Counted from the stretch's first letter, positions 1-9,349 are shown. The stretch is 43,964 bases of DNA from Flavobacteriaceae bacterium (GCA_021739635.1 JAIPBH010000018.1:1-43964); one strand, 5' to 3'. A program made the numbers and translations. The notes: generated by a model from the letters alone, not told the origin.

Positions 1-51
1 TTTTCGTAAAACTTCCAATATTCTTTCGTAATTTGCATTTAAGTTGTTCAT
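1..51 (-). CDS. 5' end of a truncated gene of unknown function
   Basis: An ATG at 51-49 on the minus strand opens a frame that stays open to the window edge. It gives 17 residues, MNNLNANYERILEVLRK. The amphipathic helix-like character and the position facing away from the AraC-type gene make a real start likely, but too little is present to assign a family. It shares the intergenic region 52-252 with the divergent regulator gene. Confidence 0.45.
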   Translation of the reverse strand, partial: MNNLNANYERILEVLRK

Positions 52-77
52 TATTAATGTTTTGTGGTTAAAACAAG

Positions 78-94
78 TTACTGATTATCAGTAA
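78..94. promoter_or_regulatory. Perfect inverted repeat, candidate operator
   Basis: TTACTGAT-T-ATCAGTAA is a perfect 8-bp dyad around one central base. It lies between the divergent starts at 51 (minus) and 253 (plus), 27 bp upstream of the minus-strand gene. The size and symmetry suit a dimeric DNA-binding protein. The rest of 52-252 holds only AT-rich sequence and a near-consensus -7 element (TATCTTTA, 238-245) before the AraC-type gene. The operator role is inference. Confidence 0.35.
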
Positions 95-252
95 GATGAA
101 CAACTTTTTTCTTTTAAATCATAATGCACAACGGGTTATCTTTCTATTTTTCTACGTTACTTATACCCAAATTACGGAAGTTTATACCATTATTACAGAT
201 TTTGTTTTTGGTGTTTATAACCTGATAATTAATATATTATCTTTACATTAAA

Positions 253-1176
253 ATGATTAGGATTATGAAAAATATCTTGTATGTCAATACGGTTTCAGAT
301 TATTGTAAGTTAAGAAATTATGAGGTTTTACACCCATTAGTGTGTTTGGTTGATTTTGATAAAGTAAAAAAAGAATACTATTCACCAGGACTTTATGATG
401 CGTTTCATTATAATTGTTATGCTGTTTTTTTAAAAGATGCCAAAGGATGTAAATTGCAATATGGTGGAAAGCCCTATGATTATGATGAGGGCACTCTAGT
501 TTTTTTCGCTCCAAACCAAACAGTAGAATTGGGTGGTTATAACCCAGATTACGTTCCTAAAGGATATGGGTTGTTATTTCATCCTGATTTGTTGTTGGGA
601 ACCAGCTTGGGTAGCAAAATACAACATTATGAATTTTTTTCTTATACGTCTAATGAAGCACTTCACTTGTCTGCCAAAGAAAGACACATCATTTTAAGTT
701 TATTTGAAAAAATACAATTTGAACTGGAGCAGAATCTTGATAAACACAGTAAAAGTTTAATTGTAAATAATTTAGAGCTCTTTTTAAATTATTGCGAACG
801 TTTTTACGACCGTCAATTTATCACACGTGAAAGCGCTAATAAAAGTGTTTTGGAAAAATTTGAAACTCAAATCAATAATTATTTTTTGTCTGATGCCCCA
901 GAAATCATAGGAATCCCATCGGTAGCATATTTTGCAGATGAAGTTCATTTATCGCCTAATTATTTTGGAGATTTAATTAAGAAAGAAACTGGTAAATCGG
1001 CTCAAGAATACATTCAAAATAAAATTATAGACATCGCTAAAAACAAGCTATTTGCTGCAGATAAATCCATTAACGAAATTGCTTTTGAACTAGGATTTAA
1101 ATACCCGCAACATTTTATAAGATTGTTTAAAAGTAGGGTAGGGCAAACTCCAAAAGTATTTAGAAATTTAAATTAA
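253..1176 (+). CDS. AraC-family transcriptional regulator
   Basis: A 307-residue DNA-binding regulator. The N-terminal part, about residues 40-190, looks like a cupin-type sensing domain (for example FFAPNQTVELGGYN). The last 100 residues form the double helix-turn-helix of the AraC/XylS family. The first helix-turn-helix region reads VAYFADEVHLSPNYFGDLIK, the second includes INEIAFELGFKYPQHFIRLF, and the family-typical G.TP..FR closes it. The start at 253 could be replaced by a second Met at 265. A near-consensus -7 element lies 8 bp upstream. The ligand and targets are unknown. The gene is convergent with, and 6 bp from, the dienelactone hydrolase gene, so it does not obviously control that gene from a shared promoter. 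Confidence 0.85.
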   Translation: MIRIMKNILYVNTVSDYCKLRNYEVLHPLVCLVDFDKVKKEYYSPGLYDAFHYNCYAVFLKDAKGCKLQYGGKPYDYDEGTLVFFAPNQTVELGGYNPDYVPKGYGLLFHPDLLLGTSLGSKIQHYEFFSYTSNEALHLSAKERHIILSLFEKIQFELEQNLDKHSKSLIVNNLELFLNYCERFYDRQFITRESANKSVLEKFETQINNYFLSDAPEIIGIPSVAYFADEVHLSPNYFGDLIKKETGKSAQEYIQNKIIDIAKNKLFAADKSINEIAFELGFKYPQHFIRLFKSRVGQTPKVFRNLN

Positions 1177-1182
1177 TTTAAC

Positions 1183-2070
1183 CTACTTCAACCGCTCCTT
1201 AAAAAAGGCTATGGTGCGTTCCCAAGCCAATGTCGCCGCCTTTTCATCATAGCGTGGCGTTGAATTGTTATGAAAACCGTGGTTTACGCCTTCATAAAAA
1301 TGTACCATAAAATCCACATTATTGGCTTTTAAAACGTCTTCATAAGCTGGCCAACCGGCATTAACCCGTGTGTCTAACTCGGCATATTGTATTAATAAAG
1401 GTGTTTTTATTTGTGCCGCATCTTCGGCAGTTGGTTGTCCGCCATAAAAAGGTACGGCGGCTTTAAGTGTTGGTACTTTTACAGCCATCATATTGGCAAT
1501 CCAGCCACCAAAGCAAAACCCAACAACACCTATATTTCCATCACAATGTTCATGAGTTTTTAAATACTCAAAGGCAGCAATAAAATCTTCTAGCATCTCA
1601 TTACGGTCGCGTTTGGCTTGCAGTTCTCTTCCTGCATCATCATTTCCGGGGTAACCGCCCAAAGGCGATAAAGCATCAGGAGCCAAAGAGATAAAACCAT
1701 CTAAAGCGGTGCGTCTGCCAACATCTTCAATATAGGGGTTTAAGCCGCGGTTTTCATGAACTACAATAACGCCTGGTAGTTTGCCTCTGGTATTATCTGG
1801 TTTAGAAAGTAAACCTTTAATGGTGCCCCCACCTTTTGGAGATTCATAAAGTATGTATTCAGAATCTAAGCGTTCATCATCAGGTTTAACCATCAAAGTA
1901 TTAATGTAGTTTGGCGTAATAAAACTAAGTAAGGATGCTACAGTCAAGCCACCAACCGCATAAACAGATAGTTTTTCTACAAACTGGCGTCTATTAATTT
2001 TATTATGAACGTAATAGTCGTACAAATCAAATACTTCTTGACTGATGTCTTCTTTTCTTAATGGTTTCAT
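1183..2070 (-). CDS. Dienelactone hydrolase family protein, exported
   Basis: An alpha/beta-hydrolase of the dienelactone hydrolase family, 295 residues. The cysteine nucleophile sits in GFCFGG (Cys186), with Asp233 in AELDTRV and His264 in GVNHGFH completing a Cys-Asp-His triad. HENRGL matches the Glu-containing family signature. The N-terminus carries NRRQFVEKL at about residue 26, followed by a hydrophobic stretch. This resembles the long Tat-type leader seen in YghX-like homologues, so the enzyme is probably exported or anchored. The natural substrate is not evident; real dienelactone degradation genes are absent nearby. It lies 71 bp downstream of the TonB-receptor operon on the same strand and could be co-transcribed. 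Confidence 0.88.
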   Translation of the reverse strand: MKPLRKEDISQEVFDLYDYYVHNKINRRQFVEKLSVYAVGGLTVASLLSFITPNYINTLMVKPDDERLDSEYILYESPKGGGTIKGLLSKPDNTRGKLPGVIVVHENRGLNPYIEDVGRRTALDGFISLAPDALSPLGGYPGNDDAGRELQAKRDRNEMLEDFIAAFEYLKTHEHCDGNIGVVGFCFGGWIANMMAVKVPTLKAAVPFYGGQPTAEDAAQIKTPLLIQYAELDTRVNAGWPAYEDVLKANNVDFMVHFYEGVNHGFHNNSTPRYDEKAATLAWERTIAFFKERLK

Positions 2071-2141
2071 AGCGATGTTTTTAAAAGTTATAATGCCTTG
2101 AAAACTAATATAATAAAAAATTTCGTAAAAAAAACAAAAGA

Positions 2142-4460
2142 TTAAAACTGCAATCTAAAACTCATGTTTGGCGTAATGCCAAGCGATTGGTTTTCCACTT
2201 TACTCACCATATCTTGGTCATTTAAAGTATAGTACGTATTAATAACATTTTTTTTGTTTGTGACATTCCAAATAGAGGCGCCTATGGTTGCATGTGTATT
2301 GTCAGAAATATTAAATTCATAAGTTGCTGAACAATCTGCACGTAAATAATCTTTTAAATTACTGCTGTTTGCGTTTTCATAATTTATAGAGCCGTCAACA
2401 ACTTCGTTATTTAAAACAGGTGTGGTAGAAGGTTTGCCAGAATGCCAGTTAAGGCCTAATGCTAATTTAATTCTATTATAGGTGTATGTACTAGCTAAGG
2501 TAAAAGCATGACGAATATCGGCATTGTTTGGAAATGATTCGCCATTATTAAGTGAATCAAAGGTATAATCATTTTTACTGTAAGAATAACCAATCCATGA
2601 GCTTAAAATAGTATTGAATTGCTTGTTTATTAATACATCAATCCCTTTTATTTGATAACTTCCAAGAGCGTTTACAAACTGATATTGGTTTTGAAATCCT
2701 TGACTTCTCGTGGTAATGCCATCAACGTTTTTTATATAACTTTCAACACTTATTAAAAGGCCCTTTTTATTGTAATGAATTCCAGCTGAGATTTGTTTGC
2801 TTTTAACGACAGGAATATTGTTATTGTTAGAAAGTATCCATCGACGCTTTTCTATACCTAAGAAATCATTTTGCAAATCAATGACTTGAGAAGTGGTTTG
2901 ACTTTTAAATTCACCTAAAATTTCAAATCTCAAAGCATCTAAAAAGCGTTGACTAAAACTTAATCTAGGTTCCAATAAAAACATATCAAACTTTTGATGA
3001 TAATTAATACGAGCCCCAAACTTTAAATTGGTTTTGGGATTATTTGATAGTAAAGAACTTTCGGCATACACAGCATGACTGCGAATTACTTCTTTTATGT
3101 AACTTCTAAAAACAGGATTGTTAACATCTTCAAGATTGCTTACGCCAACTTCAGAAAACTGATAGCCTCCATTAATTTTAATATGGTGATTTGCATTGTA
3201 ATTGATATCAAATTTTACTGAGCCATCATTAACTTCATTTTCTTGAATTAATCTTTGATTGTTAAGAATATCATAGTTTGTAGCATCTAAATTATATTTT
3301 GATAAATAAACTTGAGTTGTAGTTGATAAACGGTTATTCCAATCTCTAGTGTAGGTTATTCCAGCAGCAAGATTTTGTTGTGACAATTTACTTTTTAAAG
3401 CTTCGTTGTTGTTATTAATGGTAGATTGTTCATCATAATTCAAATCATTATTGACATTTAAAAAATGAATTCTAACTCTGTCATTTTTGGTAATGTCATA
3501 TAAGAATTTTGCAGTAATATCATAAAAATAAAAATCCTCGTTTTGAGATATGGAGTAACTATCATCTTTTGTACTTGTTAAATCTGAATCTTGAAAAATG
3601 CGTTTAAAATATTGATTGTAAGTTGGAGTTACAACTAAATCGGTAATAGAACGACGTGTAGAGAGTTGTAACTCGGTTTTTTGTGATAAAGGTATTTTGG
3701 CATAGGCATCGGCATTTATAAGGTTAAATCCTGCACCAGCCTTAAATATATTGTCAATTTTGTCTGAGAGTTGCATATCAATAACACTTGAAATGCCATC
3801 ACCATATTTTGCTCTGGTGCCATTTTTTGCAACATTTACCTGTTTTGTTGTATAAGGATTGAAAGCTGAAATTAATCCAAAAAAGTGTCCAGATTGATAC
3901 ATTTTAATACCATCCCAAAGAAATAAATTTTGGTCGTGTGTGCCGCCTCTAACATTAATATTTGAAACTGTTTCATCAACACTTAAAACACCAGGCAATG
4001 CTTGAATGGTTTGTAAAATATCGGGTTCTATAAGTCCTGGTAAAATACCAAAGATTTCGGGTTTTATTGTAGTAGTTCCGTCATTTAATTGCGTAATACC
4101 TTTAGTAAGATAATTGGAAACAATAATTTCTTCTAATCTTTGAGTCTTTACTGTTTCCTGAATGTCGTCAAACTCTCTTATAATGATAAACCTATTGTCT
4201 AAAATCTCAAAATCTAAATTGGTTTCAGTTTTTAGAAAGCTTATGGCTTCTTCTAAAGTTAAGTTTGGTTTAGGGATTTGTAAAACTTTGTCTTTAATAG
4301 TTTTATCAGCATAAGAAAAACTAATGTTGTATGTTTTTTCAAGAATTTTTAAAACAGATGAAAGCGGTTGCCCTTCTTTTTGAATAGTTTGAGCTTTAAA
4401 ACTTGAAAGATTCAAAAAAAATAAAAAAATATAAATAGAAAGGATACCTTTTCTAGTCAC
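2142..4460 (-). CDS. TonB-dependent outer-membrane receptor with N-terminal STN domain
   Basis: A 772-residue outer-membrane transporter of the kind that takes part in surface signalling. A signal peptide ends near FKAQ. An STN (secretin/TonB short N-terminal) domain follows at about residues 27-95 (PLSSVLKILEKTYNISFSY). Then comes a TonB-box-like EEIIVS, a plug domain (INVRGGTHDQNLFLWDG) and a long beta-barrel ending in ...MSFRLQF, with a terminal aromatic residue as in barrel proteins. The start overlaps the end of the FecR gene by 8 bp, so translation is probably coupled. In FecA-type systems the STN domain touches FecR in the periplasm when substrate binds. The substrate cannot be read from the sequence; SusD-like partners are absent. 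Confidence 0.88.
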   Translation of the reverse strand: MTRKGILSIYIFLFFLNLSSFKAQTIQKEGQPLSSVLKILEKTYNISFSYADKTIKDKVLQIPKPNLTLEEAISFLKTETNLDFEILDNRFIIIREFDDIQETVKTQRLEEIIVSNYLTKGITQLNDGTTTIKPEIFGILPGLIEPDILQTIQALPGVLSVDETVSNINVRGGTHDQNLFLWDGIKMYQSGHFFGLISAFNPYTTKQVNVAKNGTRAKYGDGISSVIDMQLSDKIDNIFKAGAGFNLINADAYAKIPLSQKTELQLSTRRSITDLVVTPTYNQYFKRIFQDSDLTSTKDDSYSISQNEDFYFYDITAKFLYDITKNDRVRIHFLNVNNDLNYDEQSTINNNNEALKSKLSQQNLAAGITYTRDWNNRLSTTTQVYLSKYNLDATNYDILNNQRLIQENEVNDGSVKFDINYNANHHIKINGGYQFSEVGVSNLEDVNNPVFRSYIKEVIRSHAVYAESSLLSNNPKTNLKFGARINYHQKFDMFLLEPRLSFSQRFLDALRFEILGEFKSQTTSQVIDLQNDFLGIEKRRWILSNNNNIPVVKSKQISAGIHYNKKGLLISVESYIKNVDGITTRSQGFQNQYQFVNALGSYQIKGIDVLINKQFNTILSSWIGYSYSKNDYTFDSLNNGESFPNNADIRHAFTLASTYTYNRIKLALGLNWHSGKPSTTPVLNNEVVDGSINYENANSSNLKDYLRADCSATYEFNISDNTHATIGASIWNVTNKKNVINTYYTLNDQDMVSKVENQSLGITPNMSFRLQF

Positions 4461-5346
4461 GTTTTAGTATGATAGTATGGTTGTTTTTACTATAAGTTAC
4501 ATGTAAAGGTAAGGTAATTGATTGTAAAGCTATGTTCATATTGTTATGAGAAAAGCTACCTGTAAATAATTGTTTAGTATCTATGTTATTGGCTATTATG
4601 GTTACACCATACTGTCTTTCAAATTCTGATATAACTTCTTTGTAAGGCATGCTTTTAAACTGACTTTCGTTATTTAACCATGAAGGCGTTGGGCTGTTTT
4701 CTTTTTCTTTAGCAATTTTTTTCCCATCAATAATTAAAAAACTGTCACCAACTTTTAATTTGGTAAGTTGAGAATTAAATGTAACGCCAACAACACCTTC
4801 ATAGCAAATAACTTCAAAAAAATGGTCTCTTTGTTTGATATTAAATTGAGTACCAAATACAGTAACGGTTCCGGCTTTAGTAATCACATTAAATGTTGAG
4901 CCTTTTTCTACTTTAAAAAATGCTTCTCCATCAAGTTCAACATGTCGTTCGTTTTTCCAAGATTTTTTATTGTAGGCCAGAAAGCTTTTTGCATTAAGTG
5001 ATACAGTTGAAGCATCAGGCAATTCAATGGTTGTTTTTTCGGCCATTTCTGTTGTTATCGTTGTATCAATTGTGGTAGTATAATAATATAGACTAAAACA
5101 AATGGCTAAAATAGCAGCAACACGAAGAAATGGTTTTACCCAACTGCTTTGTTTTTTTGTAGATTGAATGGTTTTTAAAACACGGTCTAGTTCTTTTGAT
5201 GAATCAAAATCTGGTGCCTTAAAAGTTTTTACGCTATTTGATAACTTAACTAAATCATCATAGTCTTCAAGCTTTTTAAACGCTTCAAGTTCTTGATTGT
5301 TTAAATCATTATCTAACCATTTCGATATTAAATATTCTCTTTCCAT
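4453..5346 (-). CDS. FecR-family anti-sigma factor
   Basis: A single-pass inner-membrane regulator of 297 residues. The N-terminal cytoplasmic part (about 1-70) should hold the ECF sigma factor. A transmembrane segment at about residues 72-92 (FLRVAAILAICFSLYYYTT) is followed by the periplasmic FecR domain. The typical pattern is seen in TTIELPDASTVSLNAKS, HVELDGEAFFKVEKG and TVFGTQFNIK. The C-terminal FecR-associated domain ends in ITLPLHVTYSKNNHTIIL. The gene sits between the sigma gene and the receptor gene, the canonical order in Bacteroidetes. It is expected to relay receptor occupancy to the sigma factor. The 121 bp upstream contain a simple repeat (listed separately). Confidence 0.9.
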   Translation of the reverse strand: MEREYLISKWLDNDLNNQELEAFKKLEDYDDLVKLSNSVKTFKAPDFDSSKELDRVLKTIQSTKKQSSWVKPFLRVAAILAICFSLYYYTTTIDTTITTEMAEKTTIELPDASTVSLNAKSFLAYNKKSWKNERHVELDGEAFFKVEKGSTFNVITKAGTVTVFGTQFNIKQRDHFFEVICYEGVVGVTFNSQLTKLKVGDSFLIIDGKKIAKEKENSPTPSWLNNESQFKSMPYKEVISEFERQYGVTIIANNIDTKQLFTGSFSHNNMNIALQSITLPLHVTYSKNNHTIILKRD

Positions 5347-5404
5347 GTTTTCTTAATACAACTATATAACAATTAACACTTATTTTTTCCTACCCTTCTT
5401 TAAA

Positions 5405-5447
5405 AAAAGTTTCAGGTTCTATGTTTCAAGTTCAAAATTTATGGTTT
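5405..5447. repeat. Degenerate simple repeat between sigma and fecR genes
   Basis: The plus strand carries imperfect copies of GTTTCAGGTT / GTTTCAAGTT between the sigma-factor gene and the fecR gene. It has the same low-complexity flavour as the heptamer tracts at 9350 and 19825. I see no coding potential. Confidence 0.5.
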
Positions 5448-5467
5448 CTAAGCAAAAAGGAAAAAAA

Positions 5468-5983
5468 TCATAATTCTTTAATGTCTTCTCGTAATTTTTC
5501 CAAAGCACCATAAATGCGTTTTTCAACTGCTTTGGTTGAAATATTAAGAATTTCTGCAATTTCTTTAAAACGTTTTCCTTCAACTCTATTCATTAAAAAA
5601 GCAACTCGTTGTGCCTCTGTTAAATTTGAAAGTGCTTTTTGTAATTTTTCCATATACTGGTTTTCCTGCATTAAAAACTCAGGATTTTCATTGGTATATG
5701 ATTTTGGTTTAGTTTTCTGATGCTTTAAAACTACCTTTTGGTGAGCAACTTCATTAAGCATTAAATTATTTGCCGTAGTAAATAGAAAACTTTTTGCTTT
5801 GTCTGGAGTTATTTTTGAGCAATTTTCCCACAACTTAATAAAGGCTTCTTGAACTTTATCTTTTGGATTTAATAAGTCACCAAATTTGTAATATAAGAAG
5901 TTGTGTAAATCTTTAGAATATTTATTAAATAATGATGAAAAAATAGGTTCTTCGCAAATATGATCATGAAGTTGTTTGCTCAT
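5468..5983 (-). CDS. ECF RNA polymerase sigma-70 factor
   Basis: A 171-residue extracytoplasmic-function sigma factor. Region 2 spans about residues 15-80 (YSKDLHNFLYYKFGD, DKVQEAFIKLWENC). Region 4 spans about 112-165, with LTEAQRVAFLMNRVEGKRFK and ISTKAVEKRIYGALEKLRE as the helix-turn-helix that reads the -35 element. Regions 1.2 and 3 are absent, as expected for the class. It heads the operon sigma, fecR, TonB receptor. A large lipoprotein gene starts 114 bp away on the opposite strand and may be a target. The likely role is activation of the receptor operon upon substrate binding; this is inferred from the FecI-FecR-FecA model. Confidence 0.92.
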   Translation of the reverse strand: MSKQLHDHICEEPIFSSLFNKYSKDLHNFLYYKFGDLLNPKDKVQEAFIKLWENCSKITPDKAKSFLFTTANNLMLNEVAHQKVVLKHQKTKPKSYTNENPEFLMQENQYMEKLQKALSNLTEAQRVAFLMNRVEGKRFKEIAEILNISTKAVEKRIYGALEKLREDIKEL

Positions 5984-6097
5984 TATTATTGTAGCTTTAT
6001 GGCACTAAAATAAAAAAAATGAAACAAAGGGTAGGGATTTTTAAAGCTAAATTGTTTTATAACCAAAATGCCCTATGTTAAATTAAAATTTTAAGTC

Positions 6098-7834
6098 ATG
6101 AAAAAACTATTACTACTTCCTTTTTTTGCCCTTTTAATGGTTATGTCTTGCCAAGAAGAAGTTGTTGAGATTACAGAGCCTACTGAAGGAGAAGCTCTTG
6201 TTGCAACATCAGAATTAACAAGTTTAATGAAATCTACTTCTACCAAAGATGGATCTGAAGATAATATTATTGATAATGCCAATTGCTTATCTGTTAACTT
6301 TCCTGTTTCTGTTATAGCTAATGGTGTTGAAATTGTCATTAATTCAAAAGAAGATTATGCGCTTATAGAAACTGCTTTTAATGAGTCTGATGATGATGAT
6401 GATAGTTTAGAAATAGTATACCCAATCACGGTAACATTATCTGATTTTTCAGAAGTTAAAGTAAATAATCTTCAAGAGTTATTAGTGTTAGTTCAGCAAT
6501 GTACCGGTGAAAATCAAGATGATGATGATATAGAATGTATAGATTTTCAATATCCATTTTCGTTTTCAGTTTACAATACAAGTTTTCAAGTTATAGAAGT
6601 TGTAACTATTGAAAGTGATAGACAGCTTTACCGTTTTATTTACCGTGTTAGACAAGGAGAAGTGTTTGCAAGTATTAATTTTCCTATTACTATGGTTTTA
6701 AGTGATGGTTCAATAGTAGTTGTAAATAACAATCAGGAATTACAACAAACTATTAAAGCTGCCAAAGACACTTGTAATGAAGACGATAATAATGATTATC
6801 ATGATGATGATTTTACTAAAGATCGTTTAGATAATTTATTAATGACTTGTCCTTGGGTAGTTTATGAAATGCAAAGAAATCAAAATAATTTAAATGATTT
6901 ATACAGAGAATATACCATTGCTTTTTATCCTGAAAATGTTGTAAAAGTACGCAGAAGAAATGGCGATTTGCTTACAGGAATTTGGACTACCAGAATTACA
7001 GATAGAGGCGCTTTAATTAAATTAGAGTTTGATACATTAGTAGATTTCTCCTTAGAATGGTTTGTGTATGATATTGAATATGGAAGAATTAAATTATTTC
7101 AAGAAGGTGGCAATAAAATAATTTTGACAAAAAATTGCGATATAGTTTTTGATATAACAAAAGATAGAATTGAAAACTATCTGCAAGAATGCTATTGGCG
7201 AGTTGCCAGATTAAATGTAAATGGAACAGATAATGAAAATGATTACATAGGAACACCTTTAAAATTCTTTGCTAATAATGTTGTTAAAATTAGGATAAAT
7301 GGAGAGTTTGTAACAGGTACTTATAATATTCTTGCACAAAATGCTGGTTTTATATTGCAGATTAATCTAGAAGGCAGACCAAATTTGAACTTAGAATGGT
7401 TAATTACTTTCTTAGAACCAGGATTAATAAAATTAGAAGCACCAAATAGTCAAATGGTTTTAGAAAAACATTGTTTTGATGTGGATACCGATTTGGTTTT
7501 TATCGACACAATTTTAAGTGTTGGAACTTGGGAAGTGTCACTTTATCAAGATGGAACTGTCAATAAAACAGAAAATTATTTCATGTACACTATTAATTTT
7601 TCATTAACCGGATTGGTAAAAGTAACAGATCCTAATTACGGTATCACATTTGGTTCTTGGTTATCTTATAGAAATGAAGGGTTATACCTTGGATTAAATT
7701 TTGGGGTACAAGCACCATTTCAAACCCTTAATAATAGATGGAAAATAGTGTCTATTACAGCAAACAGAATTGAATTAAAAGACTTTAGTTCTACTGGTTC
7801 TATTGAAAGAATATTAGTTTTAGAAAGACAATAA
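6098..7834 (+). CDS. Large acidic lipoprotein with internal repeats, function unknown
   Basis: 578 residues with a lipoprotein signal (MKKLLLLPFFALLMVMSC, lipidated Cys18). I do not recognise a named family. The N-terminal half has two related units rich in beta strands (FPVSVIANGVEIVINSKEDY; YPITVTLSDFSEVKVNNLQE; FPITMVLSDGSIVVVNNNQE), separated by aspartate-rich linkers such as ESDDDDDSLE. The C-terminal half has three repeats. Two begin with TKDR at residues 240 and 354, exactly 114 residues apart. Each contains W.V at its start, a VVK.R or LVKV strand, a T.G.W-like motif and a closing I.L strand; a third, more diverged copy fills 471-578. The shape suggests a surface-exposed, possibly calcium-binding beta protein. 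It is divergent from the ECF sigma operon and ends at a strong terminator. Confidence 0.75.
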   Translation: MKKLLLLPFFALLMVMSCQEEVVEITEPTEGEALVATSELTSLMKSTSTKDGSEDNIIDNANCLSVNFPVSVIANGVEIVINSKEDYALIETAFNESDDDDDSLEIVYPITVTLSDFSEVKVNNLQELLVLVQQCTGENQDDDDIECIDFQYPFSFSVYNTSFQVIEVVTIESDRQLYRFIYRVRQGEVFASINFPITMVLSDGSIVVVNNNQELQQTIKAAKDTCNEDDNNDYHDDDFTKDRLDNLLMTCPWVVYEMQRNQNNLNDLYREYTIAFYPENVVKVRRRNGDLLTGIWTTRITDRGALIKLEFDTLVDFSLEWFVYDIEYGRIKLFQEGGNKIILTKNCDIVFDITKDRIENYLQECYWRVARLNVNGTDNENDYIGTPLKFFANNVVKIRINGEFVTGTYNILAQNAGFILQINLEGRPNLNLEWLITFLEPGLIKLEAPNSQMVLEKHCFDVDTDLVFIDTILSVGTWEVSLYQDGTVNKTENYFMYTINFSLTGLVKVTDPNYGITFGSWLSYRNEGLYLGLNFGVQAPFQTLNNRWKIVSITANRIELKDFSSTGSIERILVLERQ

Positions 7835-7898
7835 AAATAAAGGAGAATTTTCATTAAATTCGGTTGGTTAGGTTAATTATTTAAATTTCCTTTACACA

Positions 7899-7933
7899 GG
7901 CTGTCAAATCATAAGATTTGGCAGCCTTTTTTT
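7899..7933 (+). terminator. Rho-independent terminator of the lipoprotein gene
   Basis: Arms GGCTGTCAAATC (7899-7910) and GATTTGGCAGCC (7915-7926) pair over 12 bp with one G-T wobble and a 4-base loop. A run of seven T follows. Confidence 0.9.
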
Positions 7934-7982
7934 ATTCCTGCTTTTTTATAGAATGATACTTCAATAATACACTTCAAATCCT

Positions 7983-7990
7983 TAAATTTG
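7983..7990 (+). promoter_or_regulatory. -7 promoter element of ffh (TAAATTTG)
   Basis: The octamer matches the Bacteroidetes primary-sigma consensus TAnnTTTG and lies 26 bp before the ffh start codon. No clear -33 TTG is seen at the usual spacing. Confidence 0.55.
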
Positions 7991-8016
7991 CGCATCTTAA
8001 AATTTGAGGAAGCACT

Positions 8017-9345
8017 ATGTTTAATAATTTAAGCGATAAGTTAGATAAAGCGTTACATGTTTTAAAAGGACATGGAAGTATTACAGAAGTTAATGTTGCA
8101 GAAACTTTAAAGGAAGTTAGACGCGCGCTTTTAGATGCCGATGTTAACTTTAAAATAGCAAAAGATTTTACTACTAAAGTAAAGGAAAAAGCACTAGGTC
8201 AGAATGTATTAACAACCTTACAACCAGGTCAATTAATGGTTAAAATCGTTAAAGACGAATTAACCGAACTTATGGGTGGCGATGCCGAAGGTATTAATCT
8301 ATCTGGTACTCCAAGTGTTATTTTAATGTCAGGTTTGCAAGGTTCTGGTAAAACGACCTTTTCTGGTAAGCTTGCCAATTATCTAAAAAACAAAAAATCT
8401 AAAAAACCATTATTAGTTGCCTGTGATGTGTATCGTCCTGCGGCCATTGACCAATTACATATTGTAGGTGAGCAAATTGGTATTGAGGTTTATAGTGATA
8501 AAGGAAATAATGATCCCGTAGCAATTGCTAAAGCGGGTATTGCCCACGCTAAAGCAAAAGGCTATAATATAGTCATTATAGATACTGCTGGTCGATTGGC
8601 TGTTGATGAGGTGATGATGACCGAAATATCAAACATACATAAAGCCATTCAACCACAAGAAACCTTATTTGTTGTAGATTCTATGACGGGTCAAGATGCT
8701 GTTAATACTGCAAAAGCATTTAACGATGTGTTGAATTTTGACGGCGTTATTCTTACCAAATTAGATGGTGATACTCGCGGTGGAGCCGCTATTTCTATAA
8801 AATCAGTAGTAAATAAACCTATCAAGTTTATTGGTACAGGTGAAAAAATGGAAGCTATTGATGTGTTTTATCCAGCTCGTATGGCCGACCGTATTCTTGG
8901 AATGGGTGATGTGGTGTCGTTGGTTGAAAGAGCGCAAGAACAATTTGATGAGGAAGAAGCACGAAAACTTCAAAAGAAAATTGCCAAAAACCAATTTGGG
9001 TTTGATGATTTTTTAAATCAGATTCAGCAAATTAAGAAAATGGGTAATATGAAAGACCTTATGGGAATGATTCCTGGCGCTGGAAAAATGCTAAAAGATG
9101 TTGATATTGATGATGATGCTTTTAAAGGTATAGAAGCTATTATTCACTCTATGACCCCAAAGGAAAGAACCAATCCTGCTATTATAAACGCTAGTAGAAA
9201 AGTTAGAATAGGTAAGGGTTCAGGTACATCTGTACAACAAGTGAATCAATTGTTAAAACAATTTGACCAAATGAGTAAAATGATGAAAATGATGCAAGGC
9301 GGTGGCGGAAAAAAAATGATGCAAGCCATGAAAAACATGCGTTAG
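8017..9345 (+). CDS. ffh: Signal recognition particle protein Ffh (SRP54)
   Basis: The GTPase that binds signal sequences on the ribosome together with 4.5S RNA and delivers them to FtsY at the membrane. 442 residues, a normal length. The N domain is a helical bundle (about 1-95). The G domain follows with G1 GLQGSGKTT at residues 106-114, DTAGRL as G3 and TKLDGD as G4. The C-terminal M domain is methionine-rich (MSKMMKMMQ..KKMMQAMKNM) and contains the RNA-binding segment near SRKVRIGKGSGTS. It has its own promoter and stands ahead of folD on the same strand, separated by a repeat-rich 90 bp gap. Confidence 0.97.
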   Translation: MFNNLSDKLDKALHVLKGHGSITEVNVAETLKEVRRALLDADVNFKIAKDFTTKVKEKALGQNVLTTLQPGQLMVKIVKDELTELMGGDAEGINLSGTPSVILMSGLQGSGKTTFSGKLANYLKNKKSKKPLLVACDVYRPAAIDQLHIVGEQIGIEVYSDKGNNDPVAIAKAGIAHAKAKGYNIVIIDTAGRLAVDEVMMTEISNIHKAIQPQETLFVVDSMTGQDAVNTAKAFNDVLNFDGVILTKLDGDTRGGAAISIKSVVNKPIKFIGTGEKMEAIDVFYPARMADRILGMGDVVSLVERAQEQFDEEEARKLQKKIAKNQFGFDDFLNQIQQIKKMGNMKDLMGMIPGAGKMLKDVDIDDDAFKGIEAIIHSMTPKERTNPAIINASRKVRIGKGSGTSVQQVNQLLKQFDQMSKMMKMMQGGGGKKMMQAMKNMR

Positions 9346-9349
9346 TTTT

